Below, one piece after another: positions 22,495-31,703 of a DNA stretch of 64,000 bases. A program made the translations under genes and the position numbers. The notes beneath the pieces were generated by a model that did not search any database, was not told the origin of the DNA, and worked only from the letters and a program-made list of their open reading frames with translations. Source of the DNA: an uncultured Dorea sp. (GTDB lineage: Bacteria; Bacillota; Clostridia; Lachnospirales; Lachnospiraceae); contig CAJUFA010000013.1 in assembly GCA_910585725.1 (NCBI GenBank), positions 26,832 to 90,831 on the forward strand, read 5' to 3'. Each line of letters begins with the position of its first letter. Position 1 is the first letter of the stretch.

Positions 22495-24570
22495 ATGAAG
22501 GTTTACAGGACTGACGAGATCAGGAACGTAGTTCTCTTAGGACATGGGGGGAGCGGCAAGACAAGCCTTGTTGAAGCGATGGCTTATGTATCTGGAGCAA
22601 CGAACCGTATGGGGAAGATCACAGACCACAATACGATCAGTGATTTCGATAAAGAGGAACAGAAGAGAGAATTTTCAATCAGTACGACGCTGATACCGAT
22701 CGAGTGGGAGAAGGCGAAGATCAATGTACTGGATACACCGGGATACTTTGATTTTGTCGGCGAGGTTGAAGAAGCGGTCAGCGCGGCGGACGCCGCGGTA
22801 ATCGTAGTATCAGGCAAGGCCGGTGTGGAAGTCGGAACGGAGAAAGCATGGGAATTATGTGATAAGTACAATCTTCCGCGTATGATCTATGTAACAGAGA
22901 TGGATGTAGACGACGCAAGTTTCCGTCAGGTAGTAGAGGATCTGAACGACAGATATGGTAAGGTGATCGCACCTCATTTCCAGCCTATCAGAGAGAATGA
23001 AAAGCTGGTTGGTTACGTTAATGTCATCAAGAATGCCGGAAGGCGTTATACAGGTATTGGACAGAGAGAGGAATGTGAGATTCCGGATTACTGTAAACCG
23101 AATCTGGAGACTTACCGCGAAAAACTGTTAGAGGCAGTGGCGGAGATCAGCGACGAGTATATGGAGAGATACTTTGCCGGGGAGGAATTTTCCGTAGAGG
23201 AGATCCGCGCCGCGATGCGTACCGAAGTTATGGAAGGCAGGATCGTTCCGGTCGCCATGGGTTCAAACATACAGGCACAGGGCGTTGCAAACCTCCTGTC
23301 GGATATAGTAAGATTCTTCCCAAGCCCGGATTGGAGAGAATGTGCGGGAATTAACCGTAAGACCAATGAGATCTACGAGGCGAATTATGATTTCGCGAAA
23401 GCAAAGTCAGCATATGTATTCAAGACTATGGTGGATCCGTTTATCGGTAAATACTCTTTCATTAAGGTATGTTCCGGTGTATTAAAGGGCGAGGATACTC
23501 TTTATAACGCGGATAGTGAGACGGATGAGAAACTTGGAAAGATCTATACGATGGTAGGAAATAAGCCGGTAGAAGTGAAAGAATTGTTTGCCGGGGATAT
23601 CGGAGCGATCGCCAAGCTTACAAATACGAAGACAGGGGATACCCTTTCTGTAAAAGCGACGCCGATACTCTTTGGAAGGACGGAATATTCCAAGCCGTAT
23701 ACATATATGAAGTATGTAACCAAGAACAAAGGCGACGAAGATAAAGTTTCCCAGGCTCTTCAGAAGATGATGGCGGAGGATATCACGCTGAAGGCAATGA
23801 ACGACAGCGAGAACCGTCAGACACTGATCTACGGTATGGGCGACCAGCATCTGGAGATCGCGGTGAGCAAGCTTCTTGAAAGATATAAATGTGAAGTGAC
23901 GTTAGAGACGCCAAAGGTAGCGTTCCGCGAGACGATCCGCAAGACCTCCGACGTGGATACCAAGTATAAGAAACAGTCCGGCGGACATGGGCAGTACGGA
24001 CATGTTAAGATGAAATTTGCATCATCCGGCGATCTGGATACACCGTATGTTTTTGAAGAGACGGTAGTCGGCGGCGCGGTTCCGAAGAATTACTTCCCGG
24101 CAGTGGAGAAGGGGCTCCAGGAATCCGTCCTTAAGGGACCTCTGGCAGGTTATCCGGTAGTCGGCGTTAAGGCGACGCTGTACGACGGTTCTTATCATCC
24201 GGTAGATTCTTCCGAGATGGCGTTTAAGACCGCGACGATACAGGCGTTCAAGAAAGGATTCATGGAGGCGAATCCTGTACTCTTAGAGCCGATTGCTTCT
24301 ATTAAAGTAGTGGTTCCGGATGATTATACCGGAGACGTTATGGGCGATCTGAATAAGAGACGCGGCCGTGTGCTCGGTATGAACCCTATCGCAGGCGGTT
24401 TCCAGGAGATCGTGGCCGATATTCCGATGACAGGCGTATTCGGATATTGTACGGTATTACGTTCCATGACAGGCGGAAGAGGAAACTATTCTTATGAATT
24501 TGCGCGTTACGAGCAGGCTCCGTCCGACGTGCAGGAGGCAGAGATCGCGAAGAGAGCGGCAGAAGAGTAA
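22495..24570 (+). CDS. elongation factor G-like translational GTPase (second EF-G type)
   Basis: A 691-residue GTPase with the EF-G domain plan: G domain (GHGGSGKT at 16-23, DTPGYFDF), domain II, domain III, domain IV (GGHGQYGHVKMKF) and domain V (DIPMTGVFGYCTVLRSMTGG). The base-recognition motif, normally NKMD, reads TEMD at 134-137, so the canonical Asn and Lys are both replaced. This, and the lack of rpsL/rpsG/tuf neighbours, marks it as an EF-G paralogue rather than the housekeeping factor. The role of such paralogues is not fixed: ribosome recycling, tetracycline-like protection or stress translation are all possible. It is a single gene with its own promoter and terminator. Confidence 0.92.
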   Translation: MKVYRTDEIRNVVLLGHGGSGKTSLVEAMAYVSGATNRMGKITDHNTISDFDKEEQKREFSISTTLIPIEWEKAKINVLDTPGYFDFVGEVEEAVSAADAAVIVVSGKAGVEVGTEKAWELCDKYNLPRMIYVTEMDVDDASFRQVVEDLNDRYGKVIAPHFQPIRENEKLVGYVNVIKNAGRRYTGIGQREECEIPDYCKPNLETYREKLLEAVAEISDEYMERYFAGEEFSVEEIRAAMRTEVMEGRIVPVAMGSNIQAQGVANLLSDIVRFFPSPDWRECAGINRKTNEIYEANYDFAKAKSAYVFKTMVDPFIGKYSFIKVCSGVLKGEDTLYNADSETDEKLGKIYTMVGNKPVEVKELFAGDIGAIAKLTNTKTGDTLSVKATPILFGRTEYSKPYTYMKYVTKNKGDEDKVSQALQKMMAEDITLKAMNDSENRQTLIYGMGDQHLEIAVSKLLERYKCEVTLETPKVAFRETIRKTSDVDTKYKKQSGGHGQYGHVKMKFASSGDLDTPYVFEETVVGGAVPKNYFPAVEKGLQESVLKGPLAGYPVVGVKATLYDGSYHPVDSSEMAFKTATIQAFKKGFMEANPVLLEPIASIKVVVPDDYTGDVMGDLNKRRGRVLGMNPIAGGFQEIVADIPMTGVFGYCTVLRSMTGGRGNYSYEFARYEQAPSDVQEAEIAKRAAEE

Positions 24571-24601
24571 GTAATCATGTTAAAATATTAAGAATAAGAA
24601 G

Positions 24602-24625
24602 AAAAGTCCGTAAGGGCTTTTTTTC
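24602..24625 (+). terminator. terminator after the EF-G-like gene
   Basis: AAGTCC (24604-24609), loop GTAA, GGGCTT (24614-24619), then a run of T. Short but with a strong U-tract. Confidence 0.85.
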
Positions 24626-24637
24626 TTTTGGTAAAAG

Positions 24638-24646
24638 TGCTATAAT
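24638..24646 (+). promoter_or_regulatory. extended -10 promoter for trkA-trkH
   Basis: TGCTATAAT at 24638-24646 is a perfect extended -10. The T-tract of the upstream terminator occupies the -35 region. Transcription would start near 24653, giving a 5' leader of about 125 nt. Confidence 0.65.
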
Positions 24647-24681
24647 CTCTTTGCTGTTAATTATTTGCTAAGGAAGTGTGT

Positions 24682-24707
24682 GGAAATCATCTGCGCAGGT
24701 GATTTCC
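24682..24707. promoter_or_regulatory. 26-bp palindrome in the trkA leader
   Basis: GGAAATCATCTGC is followed directly by GCAGGTGATTTCC: 13-bp arms with a single T/G mismatch (a wobble in RNA) and no spacer. A weaker outer repeat (AGGAA at 24671-24675, TTCCT at 24715-24719) extends it. It lies about 30-55 nt downstream of the predicted start of transcription, suiting an operator or RNA control element. No T-run follows, so it is not a standard terminator. Confidence 0.7.
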
Positions 24708-24777
24708 GTACAGTTTCCTGCAGTAAAGTATTAGAATAATATTACGGCAAAATAGAATAATGAACGAGGATAAAGAA

Positions 24778-26136
24778 ATGCAGATAGTAATCATTGGTGA
24801 CGGCAAAGTAGGGCATAAGCTGGCCGTACAGTTGTCGGAAGAAGATTATGACATTGTATTGATTGATCAGAATGCGGGAAAGTTAAAAGAGGCGCTGAAT
24901 CGGCTTGACATCATTTGTATCACAGGAAACGGGGCCGATGCAGAGATTCAGAGGCAGGCGGAAGTCGACCGTTCAGATCTGGTGATCGCCTGTGCTTCGA
25001 CGGATGAGTTTAATATGCTGAGCTGTCTGTTGGCTAAGAGATTGGGGGCAAAGCATACGATTGCGAGAGTGCGCAATCCGATCTATTATCAGCAGATAGA
25101 TCTTCTTCGGTCAGATCTTCATCTGAGTATGGCGGTAAATCCAGAATTATCGGCGGCGAACGAGATCGCAAGGATTCTGCTGTTTCCCGAGGCGAGCAAA
25201 GTCGAGACGTTTATGAAGGGAAGAGCGGAGCTGGTAGAGCATATCCTTAAGGCGGGAAATCCGCTGGCAGGTCTGTCACTGGCGGAGATAGACCGAAGAT
25301 TTAAGATCGATATGCTGGTTTGCGCGGTGAAGAGAGGGAATTCTGTCTTTATTCCCGACGGAGATTTTGTGCTGCAGGAGGACGACAGGCTTCATATAGC
25401 CGCGGGACATCATGATCTGCGATCTTTTTTCAAATCTATGGGAAAGAAGAATACAAAGATTAAGAGAGTCATGATCTGCGGAGGAGGCAACGTCTGCTTC
25501 TACCTCTCGCGTCAGCTTCTTCAGGCAGGAATGCAGGTAAAGATCATAGAGCGCAGTAAAGAGAAATGCGAATATCTCTGCGAGCTGCTTCCCAAGGCAA
25601 CGATCATTCAGGGCGACGCTGCGGACCATGATCTTCTGATCGAAGAGGGAATTGGCGAATCCGACGCCGTGGTTGCGCTGACAGGGATGGATGAAGAGAA
25701 TATTATTATGTCGTTGTTTGCAAAAGCTCAGGGGGTAGATAAGATTATTGCGAAAGTAAATGAAGATTCCCGGGCGCAGATGGTAGAAGGTCTGGGAATA
25801 GACAGTATAGTCTCCGTAAAGAGCGCGGCGGCAGACGAGATTGTGAATTATGTGCGGGCGATGAAGAATTCCTACAGCAGCGCAAACGTGGAGACAAGCT
25901 ATCGGCTTCTGGGAGGAAAAGTGGAAGCGATGGAATTCATTATAAGGAAAGAGTGCAGGTTTACGAATGTCGCGCTGAAAGATCTGCCTACAAAGCCCAA
26001 TCACCTGATCGCCTGTATCGGAAGAGGACGCAAAGTCATTATTCCGGGAGGCGACGATCATATGGAAGTAGGTGACAGTGTAATTGTTGTTACCAAAGAA
26101 CATACTATTAATGAATTTACAGATATACTTGCATAA
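24778..26136 (+). CDS. trkA: Trk potassium uptake regulator TrkA, two RCK modules
   Basis: A 452-residue cytoplasmic gating subunit. It carries two Rossmann-type RCK_N domains (IVIIGDGKVGHKLA at the start, VMICGGGNVCFYLSRQLL near residue 228), each followed by an RCK_C domain (DGDFVLQEDDRLHIAAG; GGDDHMEVGDSVIVVT). The NAD(H)/nucleotide site is indicated by the acidic residue after the glycine loop (VLIDQNAG). ATG 24778 follows ACGAGGA; the upstream ATG at 24760 has no ribosome binding site. trkH follows after 21 nt, so the two form a potassium uptake operon. Confidence 0.95.
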   Translation: MQIVIIGDGKVGHKLAVQLSEEDYDIVLIDQNAGKLKEALNRLDIICITGNGADAEIQRQAEVDRSDLVIACASTDEFNMLSCLLAKRLGAKHTIARVRNPIYYQQIDLLRSDLHLSMAVNPELSAANEIARILLFPEASKVETFMKGRAELVEHILKAGNPLAGLSLAEIDRRFKIDMLVCAVKRGNSVFIPDGDFVLQEDDRLHIAAGHHDLRSFFKSMGKKNTKIKRVMICGGGNVCFYLSRQLLQAGMQVKIIERSKEKCEYLCELLPKATIIQGDAADHDLLIEEGIGESDAVVALTGMDEENIIMSLFAKAQGVDKIIAKVNEDSRAQMVEGLGIDSIVSVKSAAADEIVNYVRAMKNSYSSANVETSYRLLGGKVEAMEFIIRKECRFTNVALKDLPTKPNHLIACIGRGRKVIIPGGDDHMEVGDSVIVVTKEHTINEFTDILA

Positions 26137-26157
26137 GGGAGACAAGAAGAAAAAATT

Positions 26158-27603
26158 ATGAATACGAAAATGATACGATATATACTGGCGAAGATGTTGG
26201 GAGTAGAGGCGGTGCTTCTGCTGCTTCCGGCATTGGTGTCATTTATTTATCGGGAGTTTAGCGGTGTGTTTTTTTTGATTCCTGCGGGAATCCTGGGAGT
26301 GGTCTATCTGCTGCTTGGCATGAAAAAACCGGAGAACAGAACGATCTACGGTAAAGAAGGTATGATTGTTGTTTCAAGCGCATGGATTCTGTGGTCATTA
26401 TTTGGGGCGTTACCGTTTTCGCTTTCGGGAAGTATTCCGAGTTATCTGGATGCTTTTTTTGAAACCGTGTCGGGATTTACGACGACGGGTTCTTCGGTGC
26501 TTCGGGACGTTGAGGCGCTGCCTCAGGGCATGCTGTTCTGGAGGAGCTTTACCCACTGGGTCGGCGGCATGGGAGTGCTGGTATTTGTAATGGTGCTTAC
26601 GACGTTGGATAAGAAGAATTCCATGTATCTGATGCGTGCGGAGGTACCGGGGCCCGAGAAGGATAAACTGGTTCCGAAGACGATGTCGACGGCCAGAATC
26701 CTATACGGGATATATTTCGGGATGACAGCCGTAGAAGTGATTCTGCTGTTATTAGGCGGCATGAATCTTTTTGACAGTCTGATCTTTTCGTTCGGAACGG
26801 CCGGGACCGGCGGATTTGCCAATTATGCGGCGAGCGTGGGGTATTTTGACAGTGTCTATATAGATACCGTAATTACTGTATTCATGATATTGTTTGGGGT
26901 GAATTTTAATCTGTATTTCTTCCTGTTGATGCGGGAGTTTAAACCGGTATGGAAGAATGAAGAACTGAAAGCTTATATAGGAATTATATTGACGTCGGTG
27001 ATCCTGATTACGATCAATATCAGTCATCTGTATACGGGACCTGCGAAAGCGTTCCGCTATGCGGTCTTCCAGGTGGCTTCCGTAATTACTACGACAGGGT
27101 ATGCTACGGCGGATTTTGTGGAATGGCCTATGTTCTCCCAGAATATTCTGTTGTTCCTGATGATGGTCGGAGCCTGCGCCTCATCCACGGGAGGCGGAAT
27201 GAAGGTGGCGCGTTTCCTGATGATGTTAAAATGTATCAAGCGTGAGATCGTCCAGATGGTTCATCCGAAAGCAGTTCGGATTATCCGGATGAACGGGAAG
27301 AAGATGGATCAGGACGTACTGCGGGTACTGAATATCTACCTGATGGCGTATCTGCTTACTCTTGTGGGCTCCGTCATCCTGGTATCCATTGACAATATGG
27401 ATTTTGGCACCACATTCAGTTCTGTGATGGCTACGCTGAATAATATCGGCCCGGGGATCGGGATGGTAGGTCCCAACGGAAATTTCGCGGATTTTTCAGC
27501 GCTGTCAAAACTGGTATTCTGCTGCGACATGCTGGCAGGCCGTCTGGAAATATTCCCTTTCCTGATGTTATTTACGGCGTCCGCCTGGAACCGTAAGTTT
27601 TAA
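26158..27603 (+). CDS. trkH: TrkH-family potassium transporter, pore subunit
   Basis: A 481-residue membrane protein that forms the K+ path. The four selectivity-filter loops are visible: TTTGSSVL, GTGGFANYA, TTTGYATAD and NNIGPGIG. About ten hydrophobic helices surround them. The C-terminal end PFLMLFTASAWNRKF is typical of the family. It acts with the upstream trkA product. AGGGAG precedes the ATG by about 15 nt, a rather long spacing. Twelve bases from the end of the gene (CGCCTGGAACCG) recur 38 bp later, after the stop codon. Confidence 0.96.
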   Translation: MNTKMIRYILAKMLGVEAVLLLLPALVSFIYREFSGVFFLIPAGILGVVYLLLGMKKPENRTIYGKEGMIVVSSAWILWSLFGALPFSLSGSIPSYLDAFFETVSGFTTTGSSVLRDVEALPQGMLFWRSFTHWVGGMGVLVFVMVLTTLDKKNSMYLMRAEVPGPEKDKLVPKTMSTARILYGIYFGMTAVEVILLLLGGMNLFDSLIFSFGTAGTGGFANYAASVGYFDSVYIDTVITVFMILFGVNFNLYFFLLMREFKPVWKNEELKAYIGIILTSVILITINISHLYTGPAKAFRYAVFQVASVITTTGYATADFVEWPMFSQNILLFLMMVGACASSTGGGMKVARFLMMLKCIKREIVQMVHPKAVRIIRMNGKKMDQDVLRVLNIYLMAYLLTLVGSVILVSIDNMDFGTTFSSVMATLNNIGPGIGMVGPNGNFADFSALSKLVFCCDMLAGRLEIFPFLMLFTASAWNRKF

Positions 27604-27631
27604 CTGTTTCAATAAGAATCGCCTGGAACCG
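27582..27631. repeat. 12-bp direct repeat spanning the trkH stop codon
   Basis: CGCCTGGAACCG lies at 27582-27593 (inside trkH, before the stop) and at 27620-27631 (after it). It looks like a small duplication of the gene end. Confidence 0.7.
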
Positions 27632-27670
27632 CATGGGGGTTTGTAACGTAAAAAGTATTAAGGAGATTAT

Positions 27671-29332
27671 ATGAGTATTAAGAAAAAATTATTGATTGTA
27701 TTAGCGGTGGTTATAGCGGCGGGAGGATATTATTATGCGGCTCTGCCCGCGGTTAACATCCATTCGACGGAAACCTGGTTTTTTGTTTTGTTTCTGTTAG
27801 TTGCGCTGGCGATTCTCTATGCGGCGCGCAAGAAGTTCGGAAGAGACGAATTGAAGCAGAGTAAGGTCATGAAATGCTTTGGCGCGGTGATATTGGGACT
27901 GGGGATAGTATATCTGCTGGGCTCCTTATTATCATCTCCGATTATCAATGCAAAGAAATACCAGAAGCTGCTTACGGTAAAAGAAGGAGAATTTACAGAG
28001 GATATAGAGGAGCTTTCCTTTGACAAGATCCCGCTTCTTGACAAGGATACGGCGGAAATCTTAGGGGATCGTAAGATGGGAAGCATGGTAGACATGGTTT
28101 CCCAGTTCGAAGTGGACAGTATCTACAGCCAGATTAATTATCAGGACAATCCGGTCAGAGTGTCGCCTCTTCGGTATGCGAACCTGATCAAATGGTTTAC
28201 GAACCGTTCGAACGGTATCCCGGCGTATATACGCATCAATATGGCGAACCAGACTACAGAGCTGGTGAAGTTGGAAGAGGGGATCAAGTATACGACCAGC
28301 GAACATCTGAACCGGAATATATACCGGCACCTGCGGTTCGCACATCCGACTTATATCTATGGCGAACTGAGTTTCGAGATAGACGACAGAGGAATTCCGT
28401 ACTGGATCGCGCCGGTGAAGAAGTTTAATATCGGTCTTTTCGGCGGCGAGACGGTGGGAAAGGTAGTTCTGTGCAACGCAATCACCGGGGATATGAGGAC
28501 TTACGGCATCAAGGATGTTCCGGAGTGGGTCGATCGTGCTTATTCGGCAGATCTGCTGGTGCAGTTGTTTGATTACTATGGTACGCTGAAGCATGGATTC
28601 TTCAACAGTGTTCTGAGCCAGAAGGATTGTCTTATGACTACGGACGGCTATAATTATCTGGCGCTGGAGGATGACGTGTGGATGTATACGGGCGTGACCT
28701 CTGTGAACGGAGATCAGTCAAATGTGGGATTTGTGCTGTCGAACCAGAGGACGATGGAGACGAAGTATTACAAGGTTGAGGGAGCGACGGAAGCCTCCGC
28801 CATGTCTTCGGCGGAGGGGCAGGTACAGAATCTGAAGTACAGGGCGACGTTTCCGCTGCTTCTGAATATTTCGGGCGAGCCAACTTACTTTATAGCGCTT
28901 AAGGACGACGCGGGTCTGGTTAAGAAGTACGCCATGGTAAACGTTCAGAAATACCAGATCGTGGCAATAGGAGACAGCGTAAGCCAATGCGAGGAGAATT
29001 ATCTTGAGCTGCTTTTCAGCAACGGTGTCAAGGAAGTAGAGAAAGATACCCGGGAAATCAAGAAGACTACGGGAAAGATCACGAAAATTGCCCAGGCGGT
29101 CATAGACGGAACGTCTCATTATTACATTATGGTGGAAGGTTCCAAGGATATATTTGACGTTTCGGTGGTTGATTTCATCGATGTAATCAGATGTGAAGAA
29201 GGCCAGACGGTTGTCATGGAGTATAAAGAGGATGAAAAAGCGAATCTCGTAATGTCCCTGGAGATTAAAGGAAATGCGGGCTTTGGGGGACAGGATACAG
29301 AGAGTCGGGAGGAAGAGACGGAAGAAGAGTAA
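27671..29332 (+). CDS. large membrane-anchored protein of unknown function
   Basis: A 553-residue protein I cannot assign. The first 90 residues contain three hydrophobic segments (about 6-27, 32-53, 65-89). The rest is a hydrophilic, strand-rich domain of about 450 residues with repeated elements such as YTGVTSVNGDQSNVGFVLSN and GEPTYFIALKDDAG, ending in an acidic tail. With three segments and K/R flanks, the large domain is probably outside the cell. The ATG has AAGGAGAT at 27659-27666. The stop codon overlaps the ATG of the AEC transporter (TAATG), so the two are translationally coupled and may act together. Confidence 0.8.
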   Translation: MSIKKKLLIVLAVVIAAGGYYYAALPAVNIHSTETWFFVLFLLVALAILYAARKKFGRDELKQSKVMKCFGAVILGLGIVYLLGSLLSSPIINAKKYQKLLTVKEGEFTEDIEELSFDKIPLLDKDTAEILGDRKMGSMVDMVSQFEVDSIYSQINYQDNPVRVSPLRYANLIKWFTNRSNGIPAYIRINMANQTTELVKLEEGIKYTTSEHLNRNIYRHLRFAHPTYIYGELSFEIDDRGIPYWIAPVKKFNIGLFGGETVGKVVLCNAITGDMRTYGIKDVPEWVDRAYSADLLVQLFDYYGTLKHGFFNSVLSQKDCLMTTDGYNYLALEDDVWMYTGVTSVNGDQSNVGFVLSNQRTMETKYYKVEGATEASAMSSAEGQVQNLKYRATFPLLLNISGEPTYFIALKDDAGLVKKYAMVNVQKYQIVAIGDSVSQCEENYLELLFSNGVKEVEKDTREIKKTTGKITKIAQAVIDGTSHYYIMVEGSKDIFDVSVVDFIDVIRCEEGQTVVMEYKEDEKANLVMSLEIKGNAGFGGQDTESREEETEEE

Positions 29333-30264
29333 TGGGATTAAGTATACTGTTAGCAGAACAGATTGCGGCGATGTTTCTTACGATGGCGGTAGGATATGCT
29401 ATTGTGAAGATCGGCTTGTTCAGGTCGGAGGACAGTAAGGTCATATCGAATATGGTCGTTTATATCTGTTCCCCCTGTATTATTGTCGATGCGTTTCAGA
29501 TAGAACTGACGCAGGATAAACTTATGGGACTTGCACTGTCGATTGTGATGGCCGCCGTGGTCCACGCGATGATGATCGGCGGGATGAAGCTGTTGGAGAA
29601 GCCGCTTCATGTGAACAGCATCGAGAAGGCTTCGATTATTTACACAAATTCAGGATATCTGGTCGTTCCGTTGGTGGCGTCCGTCCTTGGAAATGAATGG
29701 GTGTTCTATACAACGGGTTATACGATCATACAGACTATATTGTTCTGGACCCACGGCGCCGGCGTGATCAGCCGGAGAATAGAGCGGGATTATAAAAAGA
29801 TATTCCTGAATCCCAATATTATCGCCATAGGGATAGGAACGCTCCTGTTTATCACGGAACTTAAACTTCCGACGGTTATCGGAAGCTGTGTCAGAGGATT
29901 CGGCGATATGGTTTCTTCTGCCAGCATGCTGGTTATCGGAATGGTAATCGGAAATGTGGATCTGCTGTGGGTATTTCGGCAGAAAAGACCGTACCTCATC
30001 TGTTTTCTGCGTCTGATTACATTTCCGGCCGCCGCCGTATTGATTTTTATCATAGTCGGGCGTATGGGAATACACCCGGACGCGGAATATATACTTCTGA
30101 TTGTTCTGCTGGCAGCCGTTGCGCCGGCGGCGACAATGGTTACCCAGGTGGCTCAGATCTACGACATGGATTCCCGATATGCCAGTGTGATCAACGTGAT
30201 GTCGGTGATTTTCTGTATAATTACCATGCCGCTTATGGCATTGTGTTTTGAGATGTTTTTGTAA
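29332..30264 (+). CDS. AEC-family (auxin efflux carrier-like) transporter
   Basis: A 310-residue protein with ten hydrophobic segments in two five-helix halves, as expected for the AEC family. Typical sequences are SNMVVYICSPCIIVDAF in the first half and PAATMVTQVAQIY in the second. Bacterial members export or import malate or other small organic acids. The start ATG shares its A with the preceding stop codon. No ribosome binding site of its own is needed if it is coupled. A hairpin follows the gene. Confidence 0.9.
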   Translation: MGLSILLAEQIAAMFLTMAVGYAIVKIGLFRSEDSKVISNMVVYICSPCIIVDAFQIELTQDKLMGLALSIVMAAVVHAMMIGGMKLLEKPLHVNSIEKASIIYTNSGYLVVPLVASVLGNEWVFYTTGYTIIQTILFWTHGAGVISRRIERDYKKIFLNPNIIAIGIGTLLFITELKLPTVIGSCVRGFGDMVSSASMLVIGMVIGNVDLLWVFRQKRPYLICFLRLITFPAAAVLIFIIVGRMGIHPDAEYILLIVLLAAVAPAATMVTQVAQIYDMDSRYASVINVMSVIFCIITMPLMALCFEMFL

Positions 30265-30268
30265 ATAT

Positions 30269-30306
30269 AAAGAGGCTGCCTGTAAATGCTTTACGGCGGC
30301 CTCTTT
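30269..30306. terminator. bidirectional hairpin between convergent genes
   Basis: AAAGAGGCTGCC (30269-30280) pairs with GGCGGCCTCTTT (30295-30306) with an inner GTAAA/TTTAC stem. It separates the AEC gene (plus) from the capA-like gene (minus) and overlaps the stop codon of the latter. U-runs are short on both sides. Confidence 0.75.
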
Positions 30307-31579
30307 ACCATTGGCTGTATGTTTTAATCTTATCTAATATCTTCTGCTTTCGTTCTCCTTCTAAGACGGTCGGACAATAGTCGTTATGAGAAGCGGTAGA
30401 AGAGATGGAGCAGGGAATGATATTGATTTGGTCGTCTTTTTGTACGACTCCGTCCTCGATTGTAAATGTCTGCTGAAAGATGATCGTATCTTTGTCCGAG
30501 GGATTAGAGTTACCTCCAAAGCAAAAATTCCCCAGACTGTAAGCGATATATTTGTCCTTATATTTCTCTATACCCTGAAGAACATGAGGATGATGGCCGA
30601 TTACTAAATCGGCGCCTTCGTCTATTGCCAGATGAGCAAGGGTTTTCTGCGTGTCGTTCGGTGTATACTCACGTTCAGCGCCCCAATGAAAATTTACTAT
30701 GATTAGCTGTGCTCCGGCTTCTTTCAGCGCTGTGATGTTGTCTTTTACCTGCTGTTTTTTCTCAAGATGTTCCGCCAGTTCATAGATCCCGGTCAGTCCC
30801 ACTTTCACTCCTTTGATATCCAGAATCTTTACCCGGTCAAAACCGAAAGTAGGGATGCTGGTATCTTCTAAAGCTGCGACCGTATCGGTATAGCTCTGCT
30901 CTCCATAATCTTTGCTGTGGTTGTTCGCCAGGTTAGCGGCTTCCACGGAGCCTTTGACAAGGATGTCGGAATATTCTGCAGGTCCTTTGAAAGCATAGGT
31001 CTTGTTCTGTCTCTGGTTGGACTCCGTCAGTGTTCCTTCCATATTTACAATGGTGAGATCATCAGCTTCCAGAACAGAACGGACATTCTGAAAGAAATAA
31101 TCCGGGCCGTACAGATCATAGAAAGCGTTGAGACTGGTAGAGTGGGCAAAATTAATATCCGTTCCAAGGGTACAATCACCGATAGAGCTGATCGTAAGTG
31201 TGACAGGTTCATTTGCTAATACAGGCTGATTCGTATTAAGCACCAATTCCTGTACTTCCACATGAGGGTTGCTGCTTTTTTTTGGTTTAGCGTCAGTTTT
31301 TTCAGGTGATTCTGTTTTATGGTTTTGGACGAATTTTGCGCCTGCGGATATTGCCATACGGATTCCGGATATAAGCAGGAAGCAGCAGCTCAGGAGGATG
31401 AGGGAGGATAAAGCGATGCGGAGAATCTGCAGTCTCCGGCGTTTTGCTCTTCTGGATTTTGCGGCCTTAATTCCGCCGGGGGCGGAATAGAGCGGTACAG
31501 AGTCCCGCTTTCTTTCAGGATGTTTCTTGCTTTTTAACCGACGATTCTTGTGTTTTTTATTAATTCTCGTTTCATTCAT
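30305..31579 (-). CDS. CapA-like (poly-gamma-glutamate synthesis type) metallophosphatase-fold protein
   Basis: A 424-residue protein. The N-terminus is very basic (residues 1-50), followed by one membrane segment (about 51-73) and a Pro/Lys-rich linker, so the main domain is outside the cell. That domain begins ISSIGDCTLGTDINF and includes VNMEGTLT, ANNHSKDYGE, VNFHWGAER and IGHHPHVLQGIE, the metal-ligand pattern of CapA/PGA_cap proteins. In Bacillus CapA takes part in poly-gamma-glutamate capsule export or anchoring. No capB or capC is here, so a stand-alone cell-surface role is likely. A minus-strand AAGGT ribosome binding site is weak. Confidence 0.9.
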   Translation of the reverse strand: MNETRINKKHKNRRLKSKKHPERKRDSVPLYSAPGGIKAAKSRRAKRRRLQILRIALSSLILLSCCFLLISGIRMAISAGAKFVQNHKTESPEKTDAKPKKSSNPHVEVQELVLNTNQPVLANEPVTLTISSIGDCTLGTDINFAHSTSLNAFYDLYGPDYFFQNVRSVLEADDLTIVNMEGTLTESNQRQNKTYAFKGPAEYSDILVKGSVEAANLANNHSKDYGEQSYTDTVAALEDTSIPTFGFDRVKILDIKGVKVGLTGIYELAEHLEKKQQVKDNITALKEAGAQLIIVNFHWGAEREYTPNDTQKTLAHLAIDEGADLVIGHHPHVLQGIEKYKDKYIAYSLGNFCFGGNSNPSDKDTIIFQQTFTIEDGVVQKDDQINIIPCSISSTASHNDYCPTVLEGERKQKILDKIKTYSQW

Positions 31580-31661
31580 CTTCTTGTACCTTAAAGCTGC
31601 TTAAAATAATGAAAGTGGATAAACATCCGAAAATTATAATAAGGGAAGGGGTGCGTATGAT

Positions 31662-31690
31662 AAAAAAGGCAGCCCTTGACAGGCTGCCGG
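31662..31690 (-). terminator. terminator of the small P-loop gene
   Basis: GGCAGCC (31669-31675) and GGCTGCC (31683-31689) form a stem; on the minus strand it is followed by TTTTTTAT. It lies 14 nt after the stop codon of the gene at 31704-32126. Confidence 0.9.
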
Positions 31691-31703
31691 GTTCATCATG
31701 CAA

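Noticed and set aside
25276..26145. 289-residue antisense frame opposite trkA
   Set aside because: Composition typical of an antisense shadow, and trkA is certain.
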